The notes: generated by a model from the letters alone, not told the origin. Shown: positions 24,867 through 35,272, counted from the stretch's first letter. The stretch: 64,000 bases of DNA from Acidimicrobiia bacterium (GCA_947476745.1 CANJRG010000002.1:124001-188000); one strand, 5' to 3'. Translations and numbers: made by a program.

Positions 24867-26699
24867 GTGCCCGAGTTCCCAACGGTCCGAGACGTCGGCC
24901 GACACCGCGCCCCCACCTCCCAGGCCGGGACGGGCCGGACCCGGACCGGCCGCGGCTTGGCCCGCAGCGCGTGGGTCCTGCCCGCTGTGACGGCGTTGGC
25001 CGCGCTGCTCCTCGGGGCGTGCGTCCGCTCCGGCGACCAGGCGTCCCTGGCCGAACGGCCGACCACCTCGCCGGCGGGCAGCTCGCTGCGTTGGAGCGCG
25101 TGTACCGGCGATCGGGACCTTGCCGGGCTGCAGTGCGCCACGCTCACCGTGCCCCTCGACCATGACAACCCCGGCGGGCGGACCATCGAGCTGGCCTTGG
25201 CTCGCCGTCCGGCGAGCGGCAAGGCCGGCGAGCGGATCGGCTCGCTGGTGGTCAACCCCGGCGGGCCCGGTGCCTCGGGCGTCGAGCTGGTGGGCCAACT
25301 GGCGTCGGCCATGGACGAACGGGTCCTCGACCGGTTCGATCTCGTGGGCTTCGATCCGCGCGGGGTGGACCGCTCCGCCCCGGTTGACTGCATCGAGGAC
25401 AAGGCGACGGTCAACGCCCTCGACGGCGACCCCGACACCCCCGCCGAGATCGATCGCACCGTGGCCGGCCAGCAGGCGGTCAGGGACACCTGCCTCGCCC
25501 GCTACGGCGACACGCTGCCCCACCTGTCCACCGCGGCCACCGCAGCCGACCTCGACCTGCTCCGGGCCGCCCTCGGCGACGCGAAGCTGACCTACCTCGG
25601 GTTCTCCTACGGCACCGAGATCGGGTCGGCCTACGCGAGGCGCTACCCCGACCGCATCCGGGCGCTGGTGCTCGACGGGGCGGTTGCCCCCGACCTCGAT
25701 CAGGTCGAGCTGGCCCGCACCCAGGCCGAGGGCTTCGAGCGGGCCTTCGCCAACTTCGCCGACCGCTGCCGCACCGACCGTCGCTGTGCTGCGGGACCGG
25801 ATGCCCGTGCGCTCCACGAGCGGGTCCGAGCCCGGGTGGAGCAGGGTCCGATCCCGGTGTCCCGCGCCGGCGAGGACCGCGACCTGGCCATCGGCGATTT
25901 CCAGATGGGCGTGGTGAGCGCGCTCTACGACCAGGCCCTGTGGGCGTACCTGGCCCGGGGTTTGGCCGAGGCCGCGGCCGGTGACGGCTCGACGATGCTT
26001 GCGTTGGCCGACCTCTACCAGGAACGAGCCCCGGACGGCAGCTACCCCAACAGCGCAGATGCCAACCTGGCCATCACCTGCGCCGACACCGCTGAACGCT
26101 ACGACCGTGCCGACGCCGAGCGGTTGGCCGCCGAGTTCGCCCGAACCGCCCCCACCTTCGGCGCGCAGCTCGGCTGGTCGGCGATGTCCTGCGACGGTTG
26201 GCCGGCGCCGCAGGACGAACGGCTCCCGGTCTCACTGGCCGCCGGCACCGCGGCGGGGTCGGACCGGGCGATCCTCGTCGTGGGGACCGTCAACGATCCC
26301 GCCACCCCCTACGCCTGGGCCCAGCGGCTGACCGCAGCGCTGGCCCCGGCGGCGCAGCTGCTCACCTGGGAGGGCGAGGGTCACACGGCGTACCTGAAGT
26401 CCGACTGCGTCAGCGACGCCGTGGACGCCTTCCTGCTGACCTTGAAGCGCCCGGCCGACGGCACCCGCTGTGCGGCCGACACCGGCACCGACAACGCCTT
26501 CGCCGGGATCGCCCCCGAGCTGCGTGAGGTCCTGCGCGGCGACGGTGGCCTCTCCGACGCGGTGGCCGACTGCGTCGCCCAGGAGGTCGCGGCCAAGATC
26601 GACCCGGCCGACCTGATCGGGCTCTACCAGGGCGAACTGTCCGACGAGCTACAGGGCATCATCACCCGGGCCACCACCCGCTGCGTCAGCGGCCGCTGA
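24867..26699 (+). CDS. Exported alpha/beta-hydrolase lipoprotein, tripeptidyl aminopeptidase-like
   Basis: A 610-aa protein related to the Streptomyces SlpD/SlpE and Tap proteases and to mycobacterial Rv2223c/Rv2224c. The signal peptide ends in the lipobox LLGAC, so lipid anchoring outside the cell is likely. The oxyanion segment is VVNPGGPGASG, the nucleophile elbow is GFSYGTEIG with Ser247, an Asp candidate lies in VGTVNDPATPY, and the catalytic His is in GEGHTAYL. Paired Cys residues (for example CRTDRRC) suggest disulfides, which fits an extracellular place. Expected role: release of short peptides from protein N-termini. The C-terminal 90 residues extend past the usual hydrolase end. Start GTG 24867, 36 bp after hrpB. 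Confidence 0.87.
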   Translation: MPEFPTVRDVGRHRAPTSQAGTGRTRTGRGLARSAWVLPAVTALAALLLGACVRSGDQASLAERPTTSPAGSSLRWSACTGDRDLAGLQCATLTVPLDHDNPGGRTIELALARRPASGKAGERIGSLVVNPGGPGASGVELVGQLASAMDERVLDRFDLVGFDPRGVDRSAPVDCIEDKATVNALDGDPDTPAEIDRTVAGQQAVRDTCLARYGDTLPHLSTAATAADLDLLRAALGDAKLTYLGFSYGTEIGSAYARRYPDRIRALVLDGAVAPDLDQVELARTQAEGFERAFANFADRCRTDRRCAAGPDARALHERVRARVEQGPIPVSRAGEDRDLAIGDFQMGVVSALYDQALWAYLARGLAEAAAGDGSTMLALADLYQERAPDGSYPNSADANLAITCADTAERYDRADAERLAAEFARTAPTFGAQLGWSAMSCDGWPAPQDERLPVSLAAGTAAGSDRAILVVGTVNDPATPYAWAQRLTAALAPAAQLLTWEGEGHTAYLKSDCVSDAVDAFLLTLKRPADGTRCAADTGTDNAFAGIAPELREVLRGDGGLSDAVADCVAQEVAAKIDPADLIGLYQGELSDELQGIITRATTRCVSGR

Positions 26700-26798
26700 C
26701 GCCGCGGCCACCCGGCACGCGCCCGACCACGGCGCACCGCAGCTCCGGCCCCACACACCCGGCTATGGCGCACCCGGCCGGAGCGACCCGGACGCGAG

Positions 26799-26842
26799 CG
26801 CTGCCCGCCCCCGGGCCGCCGAGGCGGTGGGGACGGGCAGCG
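26799..26842. terminator. Hairpin between convergent genes
   Basis: Arms 26799-26811 and 26829-26842 pair over 13 bp with one bulged A. The hairpin lies in the 188-bp gap between the converging peptidase and aconitase genes. Confidence 0.55.
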
Positions 26843-26887
26843 TGAGGTCGGTTCCGGGATCCGCAGGGACCCTCCGGCCGGCGTCGC

Positions 26888-29536
26888 TCAGCGCGACAGT
26901 TGCCGCAGCACGAAGCGCAGCACGCCGCCGTGGCGGTAGTACGACGCCTCGGTCGGGGTGTCGACCCGCACCCGTGTGGTGAAGGTGCGATCGCCGGCCT
27001 GGACGACCAGTCGCGTCGGGAACGCCGAGTTGGGATCGCTGACCTCGGCCAGGCCCTCGATGGTGATGGTCTCCTCACCGGTGAGGCCGAGCGACGCCAC
27101 CGACTCGCCGTCGAGGAACTGCAACGGCAGCACGCCCATACCGATCAGGTTGGACCGGTGGATCCGCTCGAAGCTCTCGGCGATGACCGCCCGCACGCCG
27201 AGCAGCGCCGTGCCCTTGGCGGCCCAGTCCCGCGAGGAGCCCGAGCCGTATTCCTTGCCGGCCAGCACCACGAGCGGGGTGCCCTCGGCGGCGTACTGCG
27301 TGGCCGCGTCGTAGATCGGCACCACGTCGGGGTCGGGCAAGTGGCGGGTCACGCCACCCTCCACCCCGGGAACCAGCTGGTTCTTGATGCGGGTGTTGGC
27401 GAAGGTGCCGCGGATCATCACCTCGTGATGGCCGCGGCGGGCGCCGTACTGGTTGAAGTCGACCGGCTCGACGCCGCGCCCCTGCAGGTACAGACCCGCC
27501 GGCGAACTGGCCCGGATGTTGCCGGCAGGCGAGATGTGGTCGGTGGTGACCGAGTCGCTGAGCACCGCCAGGACCCGGGCGTTCACGATGTCGGTGAGCG
27601 GCGCCGGCTCGGCCGGCATGCCGTCGAAGTACGGGGCGCGGGCGATGTAGGTGGAGTCGTCGCTCCAGGCGAAGCGATCGCCGCTGGGTGCGGCGATGAC
27701 CTTCCAGCGGTCGTCGCCCTCGAACACGGCGCCGTACTCCCGGGCGAACTGCTCGGTGGTCACGTTGGCGGCCACCGTGTCGGCCACCTCAGCGCTGGTC
27801 GGCCAGATGTCGCGCAGGTACACCGGGCCGTCGGTGCCTTCACCGATGGGCTCGTTGTAGGGATCCCAGTCCATCGTTCCGGCCAGGGCGTAGGCCACCA
27901 CCAGCGGCGGCGAAGCCAGGTAGTTCAGGCGCACGTCCGGGTTGACGCGGCCCTCGAAGTTCCGGTTGCCCGACAGCACCGCGGACACCGACAGGCCGGC
28001 CTCGTTGACCGCATCGGAGACCTCGGCGGGCAGCGGCCCGGAGTTGCCGATACAGGTGGTGCAGCCGAAGCCCACCAGGTTGAAGCCCAGCTCGTTGAGA
28101 GCGTCGAGCACGCCGGCCTGCTCGTAATAGTCCATGACCACCTTCGAGCCGGGGGCCAGCGAGGTCTTCACCCAGGGCTTGCGCTGCAGGCCCTTCGCCA
28201 CGGCCTTGCGGGCCACCAGTCCGGCGGCGAGCATCACCGACGGATTGGAGGTGTTGGTGCAGCTGGTGATGGCAGCGATGGTCACCGCACCGTGATCGAG
28301 GGTGACCTGCTCGCCCGAGGCCAGCGTGACCGAGGTCGGCGTCGACCGGGCGCCGGCGGCGGACAGGGCCCCGGCCAGCGCGGTCTTGGCCTCGTCGAGG
28401 CGGATGCGGTCCTGCGGCCGGGACGGGCCGGACAGGGAGGGCACCACGGTGCCGAGGTCGAGCTCGACGGTCTCGGAGAACACCGGCTCGCGGCTGGGGT
28501 CGTGCCACAGACCCTGTTCCTTGGCGTAGGCCTCGACCAGCGCCACCTGCTCGGCCGGGCGGCCCGACAGGCGCAGGTAGCGCAGCGTCTCGTCATCGAT
28601 GGGGAACACGGTGATGGTCGAGCCGTACTCGGGCGACATGTTGCCGATGGCCGCCCGGTTCTCAGCCGGCACCGACGCCACACCGGGACCGAAGCACTCC
28701 ACGAACTTGCCGACCACGCCATGGCTGCGCAGCAGCTCGGTGACGGTGAGCAGCAGGTCGGTGGCGGTGGCGCCCTCGGGCAGCGCGCCGCTGAGCTTGA
28801 GGCCGACCACCCGGGGGATCAGCATCGGGATGGGCTGACCGAGCATGGCCGCCTCGGCCTCGATACCGCCCACACCCCAGCCGACCACGCCGATGCCGTT
28901 GACGGTCGGGGTGTGGCTGTCGGTGCCGACCACGGTGTCGGGGAAGGCCAACCCGTCACGGGCGATGACCACCTGCGAGAGGTACTCGAGGTTGACCTGG
29001 TGGCATATGCCGGTGTTCGGCGGGACCACCGAGAAGTTGCGGAAGGCCTGCTGGCCCCACTTGAGGAACTCGTAGCGTTCCCGGTTGCGCTGGAACTCGA
29101 GGTTGGCGTTGAGGTCGAACGCGTTGCTCACCGCGAAGTGGTCGACCTGGATCGAGTGGTCGATGACCAGATCGACGGGGACCAGCGGGTTGATCTTCTG
29201 GGGGTCGCCGCCGAGGCCGGCCATGGCATCGCGCATGGCGGCGAGGTCGACGACCGCCGGCACGCCGGTGAAGTCCTGCATCAGCACCCGGGCCGGGGTG
29301 AAGGCGATCTCCTGGTCGGGCTCGACGGTGGGATCCCACGTGGCCACGTTCTCCACGTCGGCGGCGGTGACCGCCACCCCGTCCTCGAAGCGCAGCAGGT
29401 TCTCGAGCAGCACCTTCATCGAGTACGGCAGGCGAGCCACGTCGAAACGGGCGAGCGCATCGAGGGCGTAGATGTCGTAGGAGGTGCCGGCCACCGAGAG
29501 GGAACGACGGGCACCGAAGCTGTTGACCGCAGGCAT
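26888..29536 (-). CDS. acnA: Aconitate hydratase AcnA
   Basis: An 882-aa aconitase of the AcnA/IRP1 type that interconverts citrate and isocitrate in the TCA cycle. The [4Fe-4S] ligands are visible: the Cys in [14 protein letters not shown] and the pair in [13 protein letters not shown]. Other landmarks are [29 protein letters not shown] and, in the C-terminal swivel domain, [14 protein letters not shown]. The length matches the family and no defect is visible. ATG 29536 lies divergent from the CaiB-fusion gene with a 95-bp gap. No iron-dependent operator was recognised. Confidence 0.96.
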   Translation of the reverse strand: MPAVNSFGARRSLSVAGTSYDIYALDALARFDVARLPYSMKVLLENLLRFEDGVAVTAADVENVATWDPTVEPDQEIAFTPARVLMQDFTGVPAVVDLAAMRDAMAGLGGDPQKINPLVPVDLVIDHSIQVDHFAVSNAFDLNANLEFQRNRERYEFLKWGQQAFRNFSVVPPNTGICHQVNLEYLSQVVIARDGLAFPDTVVGTDSHTPTVNGIGVVGWGVGGIEAEAAMLGQPIPMLIPRVVGLKLSGALPEGATATDLLLTVTELLRSHGVVGKFVECFGPGVASVPAENRAAIGNMSPEYGSTITVFPIDDETLRYLRLSGRPAEQVALVEAYAKEQGLWHDPSREPVFSETVELDLGTVVPSLSGPSRPQDRIRLDEAKTALAGALSAAGARSTPTSVTLASGEQVTLDHGAVTIAAITSCTNTSNPSVMLAAGLVARKAVAKGLQRKPWVKTSLAPGSKVVMDYYEQAGVLDALNELGFNLVGFGCTTCIGNSGPLPAEVSDAVNEAGLSVSAVLSGNRNFEGRVNPDVRLNYLASPPLVVAYALAGTMDWDPYNEPIGEGTDGPVYLRDIWPTSAEVADTVAANVTTEQFAREYGAVFEGDDRWKVIAAPSGDRFAWSDDSTYIARAPYFDGMPAEPAPLTDIVNARVLAVLSDSVTTDHISPAGNIRASSPAGLYLQGRGVEPVDFNQYGARRGHHEVMIRGTFANTRIKNQLVPGVEGGVTRHLPDPDVVPIYDAATQYAAEGTPLVVLAGKEYGSGSSRDWAAKGTALLGVRAVIAESFERIHRSNLIGMGVLPLQFLDGESVASLGLTGEETITIEGLAEVSDPNSAFPTRLVVQAGDRTFTTRVRVDTPTEASYYRHGGVLRFVLRQLSR

Positions 29537-29631
29537 GGGCGCGAACGCTAGCGGTCTGGTGCGCCCCGGGGCGCAACGACGCAGCCGGAACCGCCGTCAC
29601 GAGGCCGATCACCCACGTAAAGTGCCCCGCC

Positions 29632-31680
29632 ATGACGAGGATCTTCGAGGGTCGCCGCGTGATCGAGGTGGCCTGCGGCATCGCCGGCCCCTACGCCACC
29701 ATGTTGCTCGCCGATCTCGGTGCCGACGTGATCAAGGTCGAGTCCGCGGCCGATCCGTACCGCGCCGAGCCCGGCTTCCAGAGCCTCAACCGCAACAAGC
29801 GCTCGATCCGTGAGCTGGAACTGGCCCCGCTGCTGGCCGGCGCGGACGTGATCGTGACCGACCGTCCTGGTACGGCGTGGCGGCTACGGGCCCTCGCCCC
29901 GACCGCGGTGATCGTGTCGGTCGCGCCGTGGGGTGAGCGTGGCCCGGCGGTGCAGGACCCGGCGTCACCGTCGCTGCTGGCCGCGGCCTGCGGTATGGCC
30001 TGGAACCAGCAGTCCTACACCGAGGGCCCGGTGCACCTGGTGCAGCCGCTGGTGTCCTACGCCACGGCACCGCTCGCCGCGCTGGCGGCCGCCGCCGGGC
30101 TACTGCTGCGCGACCGGACCGGTGCCGCCCCCACCTACGAGGTATCCCAGGTCGCGGGGGCCGCGGCGTTCCAGCTCGAGCAGTTCCGCAACGGCGACCG
30201 CGTCGAGGACCGGCCGGGCTCGGCACCGATGGGGTCCAAGGGTCGGGTACCGGTCTACCGGCTGTTCCGGTGTGCCGACGACCGCTGGCTGTTCGTCGCC
30301 TGCGGCACGGTCCGCTTCTACGAGCGGCTGCTCGAGCTGATCGGCCGGCCGGAACTGCGTCACGACCCGCGCCTGCCGTCCCCGCCGTGGGGCCTGATGT
30401 CCCTCGATGCGGTGGCGTTCATCGCCCCGTTGCTCGAGGCGGCGTTCGAGGCCCGGCCCCGCGAGGAATGGCTGCGCCTGCTGCGCGAGGCGGACATCCC
30501 GGTCCAGCCGGTGCAGAGCCGTGAGGAGTTCCTGGCGTCGTCGCTGGGCGTGAGCAACGAGCTCACCGTGCTGCTCGACCATCCCGAGCTCGGTCTGGTC
30601 CGTATCGGCGGCCGGCCGGTTCGTTTCGCCTCCGGCGACGGGTCGATCGAACGCCGGGCCCCGCTGTGGGGCGAGCACGACGACGAGGTCCGTGCCGAGC
30701 CCGGCCGACCGACGCCGGATCCCGAGCACACCGCCTGGCCCGGCCAGGGTGGCCCACCGCTCGACGGTGTACGGGTGCTCGATCTCGCCTCGTTCATCGC
30801 CGGGCCGGTGGTCAGCCGGCACCTGGCCATGCTCGGCGCCGACGTGATCAAGGTCGAGGCCCCCACCGGCGACCCGTTCCGCGCCTTCGGGGAGGCCTTC
30901 GCCGCATGGAACCACGGCAAGCGCTCCGTCGCCCTGGACCTGACCACCGAGGCCGACCGGGCGATCCTGCACCGGCTGGTGGCCACCGCGGACGTGGTGA
31001 CGGAGAACTTCCGGCCCGGGGTCGCGGCCCGGCTGGGTTGTGACTACGACACGTTGCGGGCCATCAACCCCGAGCTGATCTACCTGTCCTCGCCGGGGTA
31101 CGGCGTCGACCCCGAGCTGGCCTCGGCGGCGGCTTTCGACCCCCTGCTGCAGGCCCTGTCGGGGGTGATGGACGCCCAGGGCGGCGATGACGAGCCGGTG
31201 TTCCTCACCCCACCGCTGCACGACGTGATGGCCCCGATGCTCGGGGCGTTCGGGGTGGTGGCGGCGCTGAATCATCGTCAGCGGGGCCATGGCGGACAGC
31301 GCGTGCTCACCTCGCTGGCCCACGCCGCTCTCGCCTGCCAGATGGCCGAGGTGACCCGGTACGAGGGTGCGATGGAACCGCTGCGGGGCGGGTTCGACTT
31401 CAAGGGTCCCGGCCCTCACCTCGAGTTGGTCGAGGGCGACCACGGCTGGGAGGCGGTGGACGGCCCCGACCGTGTCGCGGTGAACACCACCGGGTTGGTC
31501 AACAGCCCGCTGGCCACCGCCAACGAGTTGGTGGTCACCCATCGCCACCCCGCCTTCGGCACGGTCACCGCGTTCGGGCAGCTGGTCAAGGGTGCCGGTG
31601 GACCGCCCACCCGCGGTCCGCTACTCGACGAGCACCGGGCCGAGATCCTCGCCGAGCTCGACGCCACGTCCGGCGCGTGA
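29632..31680 (+). CDS. Tandem (two-domain) CaiB/BaiF family III CoA-transferase
   Basis: A 682-aa protein made of two family III CoA-transferase halves: about residues 1-355 and 378-682. Each begins with the same motif (RVIEVACGIAGPYAT and RVLDLASFIAGPVVS, both followed by LGADVIKVE). The family uses one Asp to form a covalent acyl intermediate. The second half has D531 in PLHDVMAP. The matching place in the first half reads LVSYATAP, without Asp, so this half is probably structural. Fused family members exist in actinobacteria and act on CoA esters of branched or steroid acids, but the substrate here is unknown. Its TGA overlaps the next GTG start. Confidence 0.88.
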   Translation: MTRIFEGRRVIEVACGIAGPYATMLLADLGADVIKVESAADPYRAEPGFQSLNRNKRSIRELELAPLLAGADVIVTDRPGTAWRLRALAPTAVIVSVAPWGERGPAVQDPASPSLLAAACGMAWNQQSYTEGPVHLVQPLVSYATAPLAALAAAAGLLLRDRTGAAPTYEVSQVAGAAAFQLEQFRNGDRVEDRPGSAPMGSKGRVPVYRLFRCADDRWLFVACGTVRFYERLLELIGRPELRHDPRLPSPPWGLMSLDAVAFIAPLLEAAFEARPREEWLRLLREADIPVQPVQSREEFLASSLGVSNELTVLLDHPELGLVRIGGRPVRFASGDGSIERRAPLWGEHDDEVRAEPGRPTPDPEHTAWPGQGGPPLDGVRVLDLASFIAGPVVSRHLAMLGADVIKVEAPTGDPFRAFGEAFAAWNHGKRSVALDLTTEADRAILHRLVATADVVTENFRPGVAARLGCDYDTLRAINPELIYLSSPGYGVDPELASAAAFDPLLQALSGVMDAQGGDDEPVFLTPPLHDVMAPMLGAFGVVAALNHRQRGHGGQRVLTSLAHAALACQMAEVTRYEGAMEPLRGGFDFKGPGPHLELVEGDHGWEAVDGPDRVAVNTTGLVNSPLATANELVVTHRHPAFGTVTAFGQLVKGAGGPPTRGPLLDEHRAEILAELDATSGA

Positions 31681-32303
31681 CCGGCGAGGAGGGGACCGGC
31701 CGGGACCGGCCGGACGTCGACCCGACGGACAGCGGACGGGCGGGCCGGCCGACCGCGGCCTGGCTGATCGAGCGGTTCGGGCTCGTCCCGCTCGAGGCCG
31801 AGGGCGGCCGGTTCCGCCAGCTCTGGCGATCGCAGCGCCATTGGCCCGGCAACGACAAGCCGGCCGGAACCGCCATCGTGTTCCTGCTCACCACCGCGCC
31901 CGGCGACTTCTCGACGCTGCACCGCCTGCCCACCGACGAGGTGTGGCACCGCTATCTGGGCGACCCGTCCGTCCTGCTGCTGCTGCACCCCGACGGCCGC
32001 AGCGAGACCGTCGTGCTGGGCGAGGACCTGGCGGCAGGGCAGCAGGTCTTCGCCATCGTCCCGGCCGGCACGTGGATGGGCTGTTTCGTGCCCGCCGGCG
32101 GGCACGACGGCTGGGCGCTGCTGGGCTGCACGCTCGCCCCGGGCTTCACGGTGGAGGACTACGAGGGCGGCGACCGCGACGACCTGGTGGCGCGCCACCC
32201 CGACCGTGCCGAGCTCATCGACGCCCTGAGCCGGCCGGGCGAGCCCACCCGCATGACCCCGACAGACCCGACCGCCGGACACCGCGACCTCTCAGCGGGC
32301 TGA
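31677..32303 (+). CDS. DUF985 cupin-fold protein
   Basis: A 208-aa protein whose core (about residues 25-175) matches the DUF985 (cupin_5) family: TAAWLIERFGLVPLEAEGG at the start, then STLHRLPTDEVWHRYLGD and VPAGTWMGCFVP, ending with TLAPGFTVEDYEGG. Members are single-domain cupins whose function is mostly unknown; some are thought to be sugar epimerases or metal enzymes. The GTG start overlaps the stop of the CaiB fusion by 4 bp (GTGA), so translation is probably coupled. The last 30 residues are Thr/Pro-rich and not conserved-looking. Confidence 0.86.
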   Translation: MTGEEGTGRDRPDVDPTDSGRAGRPTAAWLIERFGLVPLEAEGGRFRQLWRSQRHWPGNDKPAGTAIVFLLTTAPGDFSTLHRLPTDEVWHRYLGDPSVLLLLHPDGRSETVVLGEDLAAGQQVFAIVPAGTWMGCFVPAGGHDGWALLGCTLAPGFTVEDYEGGDRDDLVARHPDRAELIDALSRPGEPTRMTPTDPTAGHRDLSAG

Positions 32304-32353
32304 GCCGGCCCGGCCCCGACCCCGCCGCGACGGCGACCGGTAGAGTGGCACCC

Positions 32354-32800
32354 ATGAAGCGATCGACGGTGGGACACATGCACTGCTCCATCGCCCGCTC
32401 GCTCGACATCGTCGGCGAGTGGTGGACCCCGCTGATCCTGCGCGACATCTTCCGGGGCATGCGCCGCTTCGAGGAACTGCAGACCAGCCTGGGGATCGGC
32501 CGCAGCGTGCTGTCGGACCGTCTGTCCACCCTGGTCGACGCCGGGATGCTGGAGAAGCGCCAGTATCGCGACCATCCGGCCCGCTACGAGTACCGCCTCA
32601 CCGACATGGGCCGCGACTTCTACCAAGTGCTGCTGGCCCTCAAGCAGTGGGGCGACACCTGGCTGGCCGAGGAGGAGGGCCCGCCGGTCACCCTCATCCA
32701 CGCCACCTGCGGACACGAAGTCACCCCGGTACTGACCTGCAGCCACTGTGGCGAGCCGATCGCGGCACAGACGATCCGCTCCCCCAACGCCCCGAACTGA
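32354..32800 (+). CDS. HxlR-family winged-helix transcriptional regulator
   Basis: A 148-aa DNA-binding protein. Residues 10-105 are a classical HxlR winged helix: CSIARSLDIVGEWWTPLILRDI, then RRFEELQTSLGIGRSVLSDRL and a wing with YRDHPARYEYRLTDMGRDF. Cys11 is at the position where some HxlR proteins sense redox or aldehydes. After the winged helix a short tail holds three Cys and a His (HATCGHEVTPVLTCSHCGEP), which looks like a small zinc ribbon. It precedes the CoxL-like gene by 174 bp and may regulate it or the CaiB-DUF985 pair (inference). Start ATG 32354. Confidence 0.9.
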   Translation: MKRSTVGHMHCSIARSLDIVGEWWTPLILRDIFRGMRRFEELQTSLGIGRSVLSDRLSTLVDAGMLEKRQYRDHPARYEYRLTDMGRDFYQVLLALKQWGDTWLAEEEGPPVTLIHATCGHEVTPVLTCSHCGEPIAAQTIRSPNAPN

Positions 32801-32974
32801 CCCGCTCCGGCGACCTGCCGCCCCACTGCAGGTCGACCGGTCCCGCCCCGGGCGATCGGGCCCGTCGCGCATCTGACACGACAGACGTGGCCCTGGTCAC
32901 GAAAGTCAAGTAGGTTCGGGCTGTCCACACCGACACGATCGCCGGCCGACCGCCGGCGAACAGGGGAGAACGGC

Positions 32975-35272
32975 ATGGCCACCTCGGGTTCGATTCTCGG
33001 CAACTCGGTCCTGCGTCGGGAAGACCCGACCCTGATCACCGGGGCCGGGAAGTACTTCGACGATCTCCGTTTCGACGGCATGCTGCACGTCCACTTCGTG
33101 CGCTCGACCGTCGCCCACGGCGTCATCACCACCATCGACACCAGCGAGGCCGAGGCCATGCCCGGCGTGCGCAAGGTGTACACCGGTGCCAACCTCGGCC
33201 TGAAGGACTTCCTGGCCTTCCCGATGATGCCGGCGTCGCTCAGCCGCCCGCCCATCGCCCGTGAGCGGGTCCGCTTCGTCGGCGACATCGTCGCTGCCGT
33301 GGTGGCGGAGACCAAGGCCCAGGCCGTGGACGCCGGCGAGACTGTCCTCGTCGACTACAAACTCCTCCCCTCGGTGATCTCGCCGGTGGCCGCCGCCGCT
33401 GCCGGTGCGCCGCTGCTGTTCCCCGATCACGGCTCCAACGTCTGCTTCGAGACGCAGCTCGGCGACGACGTCGACGCCCTGGCCGGAGCCGACAAGGTCG
33501 GCACCGTGCGCATGGTGAGCCAGCGCCTCGCCGGGGTTCCGATGGAGCCCAACGGCATGGTCGCCGTCCCCAACGAGCCGTCCCCCGGCGGACTGACCGC
33601 CTGGATCACCCACCAGGGGCCCCACGGCGCCCAGGCGGCGATGGCTCCCGAACTCGGCCTCGAGCCCGAGCAGCTGCGGGTGGTCTGCCCCTGGGTCGGT
33701 GGCGGCTTCGGCCCCAAGGCCGCCGTCTACGTCGAGTACCTCATCACGGGCAAGGCAGCGCTCGACCTGCAGGCCCCGGTGAAGTGGACCGAGACCCGCT
33801 CCGAGGACATGGTCTCGCTGGTCCACGGCCGTGACTTCGTGATCGACGTGTCCCTCGGCGTGAAGAACGACGGCACCATGGTCGGCCTGAAGGCCGAGGT
33901 GGCCGCCGCCGCCGGTGCCTACCCGATCATCGGCGCCATCCTGCCGATGCTCACCCAGCTGATGTCGACCGGCGTGTACAACATCCCGACGATCAACTTC
34001 AAGGCCCAGACCTTGATGACCAACAACACCAGCATCGGTGCCTACCGCGGCGCTGGACGCCCCGAGGCGACCCAGATGCTCGAGCGGGTCATCGACGTGG
34101 CCGCCGCCGAGATCGGGATGGATCCCGTCGAGATCCGCATGAAGAACTTCTTCGCCCCGTTCTCGAGCCCCATGACCACCATCACCGGGGCCAACTACGA
34201 CTCCGCCGACTACGCCCTGCCCCTGCGGGAGGCCGTGGCGGCGGCGGGCTACCAGGAGCTGCGGGCCGAGCAGCAACGTCGTCGGGCTGCCGGTGACCCC
34301 AAGCTGCTCGGTATCGGCGTGTCGGCCTACGTCGAGATCACGGCGCCGGTCGGCCTGCACGTCGAGTACGGCAAGGTCGAGGTGCACGCCGACGGCTCGG
34401 CCACCATGTATGTCGGCACCTCGGTGCACGGCCAGGGCCACGAGACGGCATTCTCGATGCTCGCGTCGGACGTGCTCGGGATCCCCATGGACCGCATCAA
34501 CCTGGTCAACTCCGACACCGCCGTCGTGCCCCGCGGTTCGGGCACCCTCGGCTCGCGGTCACTGCAGACTGCCGGTTCGGCCGTGCACGTGGCCTCCACC
34601 GAGGTGCTGGCCAAGGCCAAGCAGCTCGCCGCCCACCTCCTCGAGGCCAACGTCGACGACATCGTCAAGGGCGACGGTGGCCTGCAGGTCGCCGGTGTGC
34701 CGGCCAAGGCGGTCAGCTGGGGCGAGTTGGCGGCGGCCGCCGACGACGACAGCCGTCGCCCGGAGGGCATGGAGCCCGGCCTGGCCCACGAGCTGGACTT
34801 CGACGGGGGCGACTCGACCTTCCCCTTCGGTGCCCACATCTCGGTGGTCGAGATCGACACCGAGACCGGCAAGGTCAGCTGGCTGCGCCACGTCGCCGTG
34901 GACGACTGCGGCCGCATCCTCAACCCGATGCTGGTCACCGGCCAGCAGCACGGTGGCATCGCCCAGGGCGCGGCCCAGGCGCTCTTCGAGTGGGTGCAGT
35001 ACGACGAGGACGGCAACCCCATCACCGGAAACCTGATGGACTACGCCATGCCGTCCGCTGCCGAGCTGCCGAGCTTCGAGACGCTGAACACCCAGACCGA
35101 CTCCCCCCGCAACCCGCTCGGCGCCAAGGGCATCGGCGAGTCGGGCACCATCGGTTCCACTCCGGCCATCCACAACGCCGTCGTCGACGCCCTGGCCCAC
35201 CTCGGGGTGCGCCACGTCGACATGCCCTGCACCTCCGAGCGGGTGTGGGCAGCCATTCAGTCCGCCCGCTGA
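32975..35272 (+). CDS. Xanthine dehydrogenase/CoxL family molybdopterin-binding subunit (form II-like)
   Basis: A 765-aa large subunit of the molybdenum hydroxylase family. Landmarks are GAGKYFDD at the N-terminus, WVGGGFGPKAAVYVEY, the active-site loop AYRGAGRPEA (about residues 357-366), GTSVHGQGHETAFS, and the C-terminal LGAKGIGESGTIGSTPAI with its conserved Glu. The loop AYRGAGR is the form II type; true aerobic CO dehydrogenase (form I) has AYRCSFR. The enzyme therefore probably oxidises another substrate. The FAD and [2Fe-2S] subunits that such enzymes need are not adjacent. ATG 32975 has GGGGAGAA upstream. An HxlR regulator gene lies upstream. Confidence 0.88.
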   Translation: MATSGSILGNSVLRREDPTLITGAGKYFDDLRFDGMLHVHFVRSTVAHGVITTIDTSEAEAMPGVRKVYTGANLGLKDFLAFPMMPASLSRPPIARERVRFVGDIVAAVVAETKAQAVDAGETVLVDYKLLPSVISPVAAAAAGAPLLFPDHGSNVCFETQLGDDVDALAGADKVGTVRMVSQRLAGVPMEPNGMVAVPNEPSPGGLTAWITHQGPHGAQAAMAPELGLEPEQLRVVCPWVGGGFGPKAAVYVEYLITGKAALDLQAPVKWTETRSEDMVSLVHGRDFVIDVSLGVKNDGTMVGLKAEVAAAAGAYPIIGAILPMLTQLMSTGVYNIPTINFKAQTLMTNNTSIGAYRGAGRPEATQMLERVIDVAAAEIGMDPVEIRMKNFFAPFSSPMTTITGANYDSADYALPLREAVAAAGYQELRAEQQRRRAAGDPKLLGIGVSAYVEITAPVGLHVEYGKVEVHADGSATMYVGTSVHGQGHETAFSMLASDVLGIPMDRINLVNSDTAVVPRGSGTLGSRSLQTAGSAVHVASTEVLAKAKQLAAHLLEANVDDIVKGDGGLQVAGVPAKAVSWGELAAAADDDSRRPEGMEPGLAHELDFDGGDSTFPFGAHISVVEIDTETGKVSWLRHVAVDDCGRILNPMLVTGQQHGGIAQGAAQALFEWVQYDEDGNPITGNLMDYAMPSAAELPSFETLNTQTDSPRNPLGAKGIGESGTIGSTPAIHNAVVDALAHLGVRHVDMPCTSERVWAAIQSAR

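Noticed and set aside
26900-29551. Long plus-strand frame opposite acnA
   Set aside because: It is the mirror of aconitase codons, and the composition is typical of an antisense frame.
32975-35272. Assignment as aerobic CO dehydrogenase CoxL
   Set aside because: The active-site loop lacks the AYRCSFR motif of form I and the other subunits are missing.
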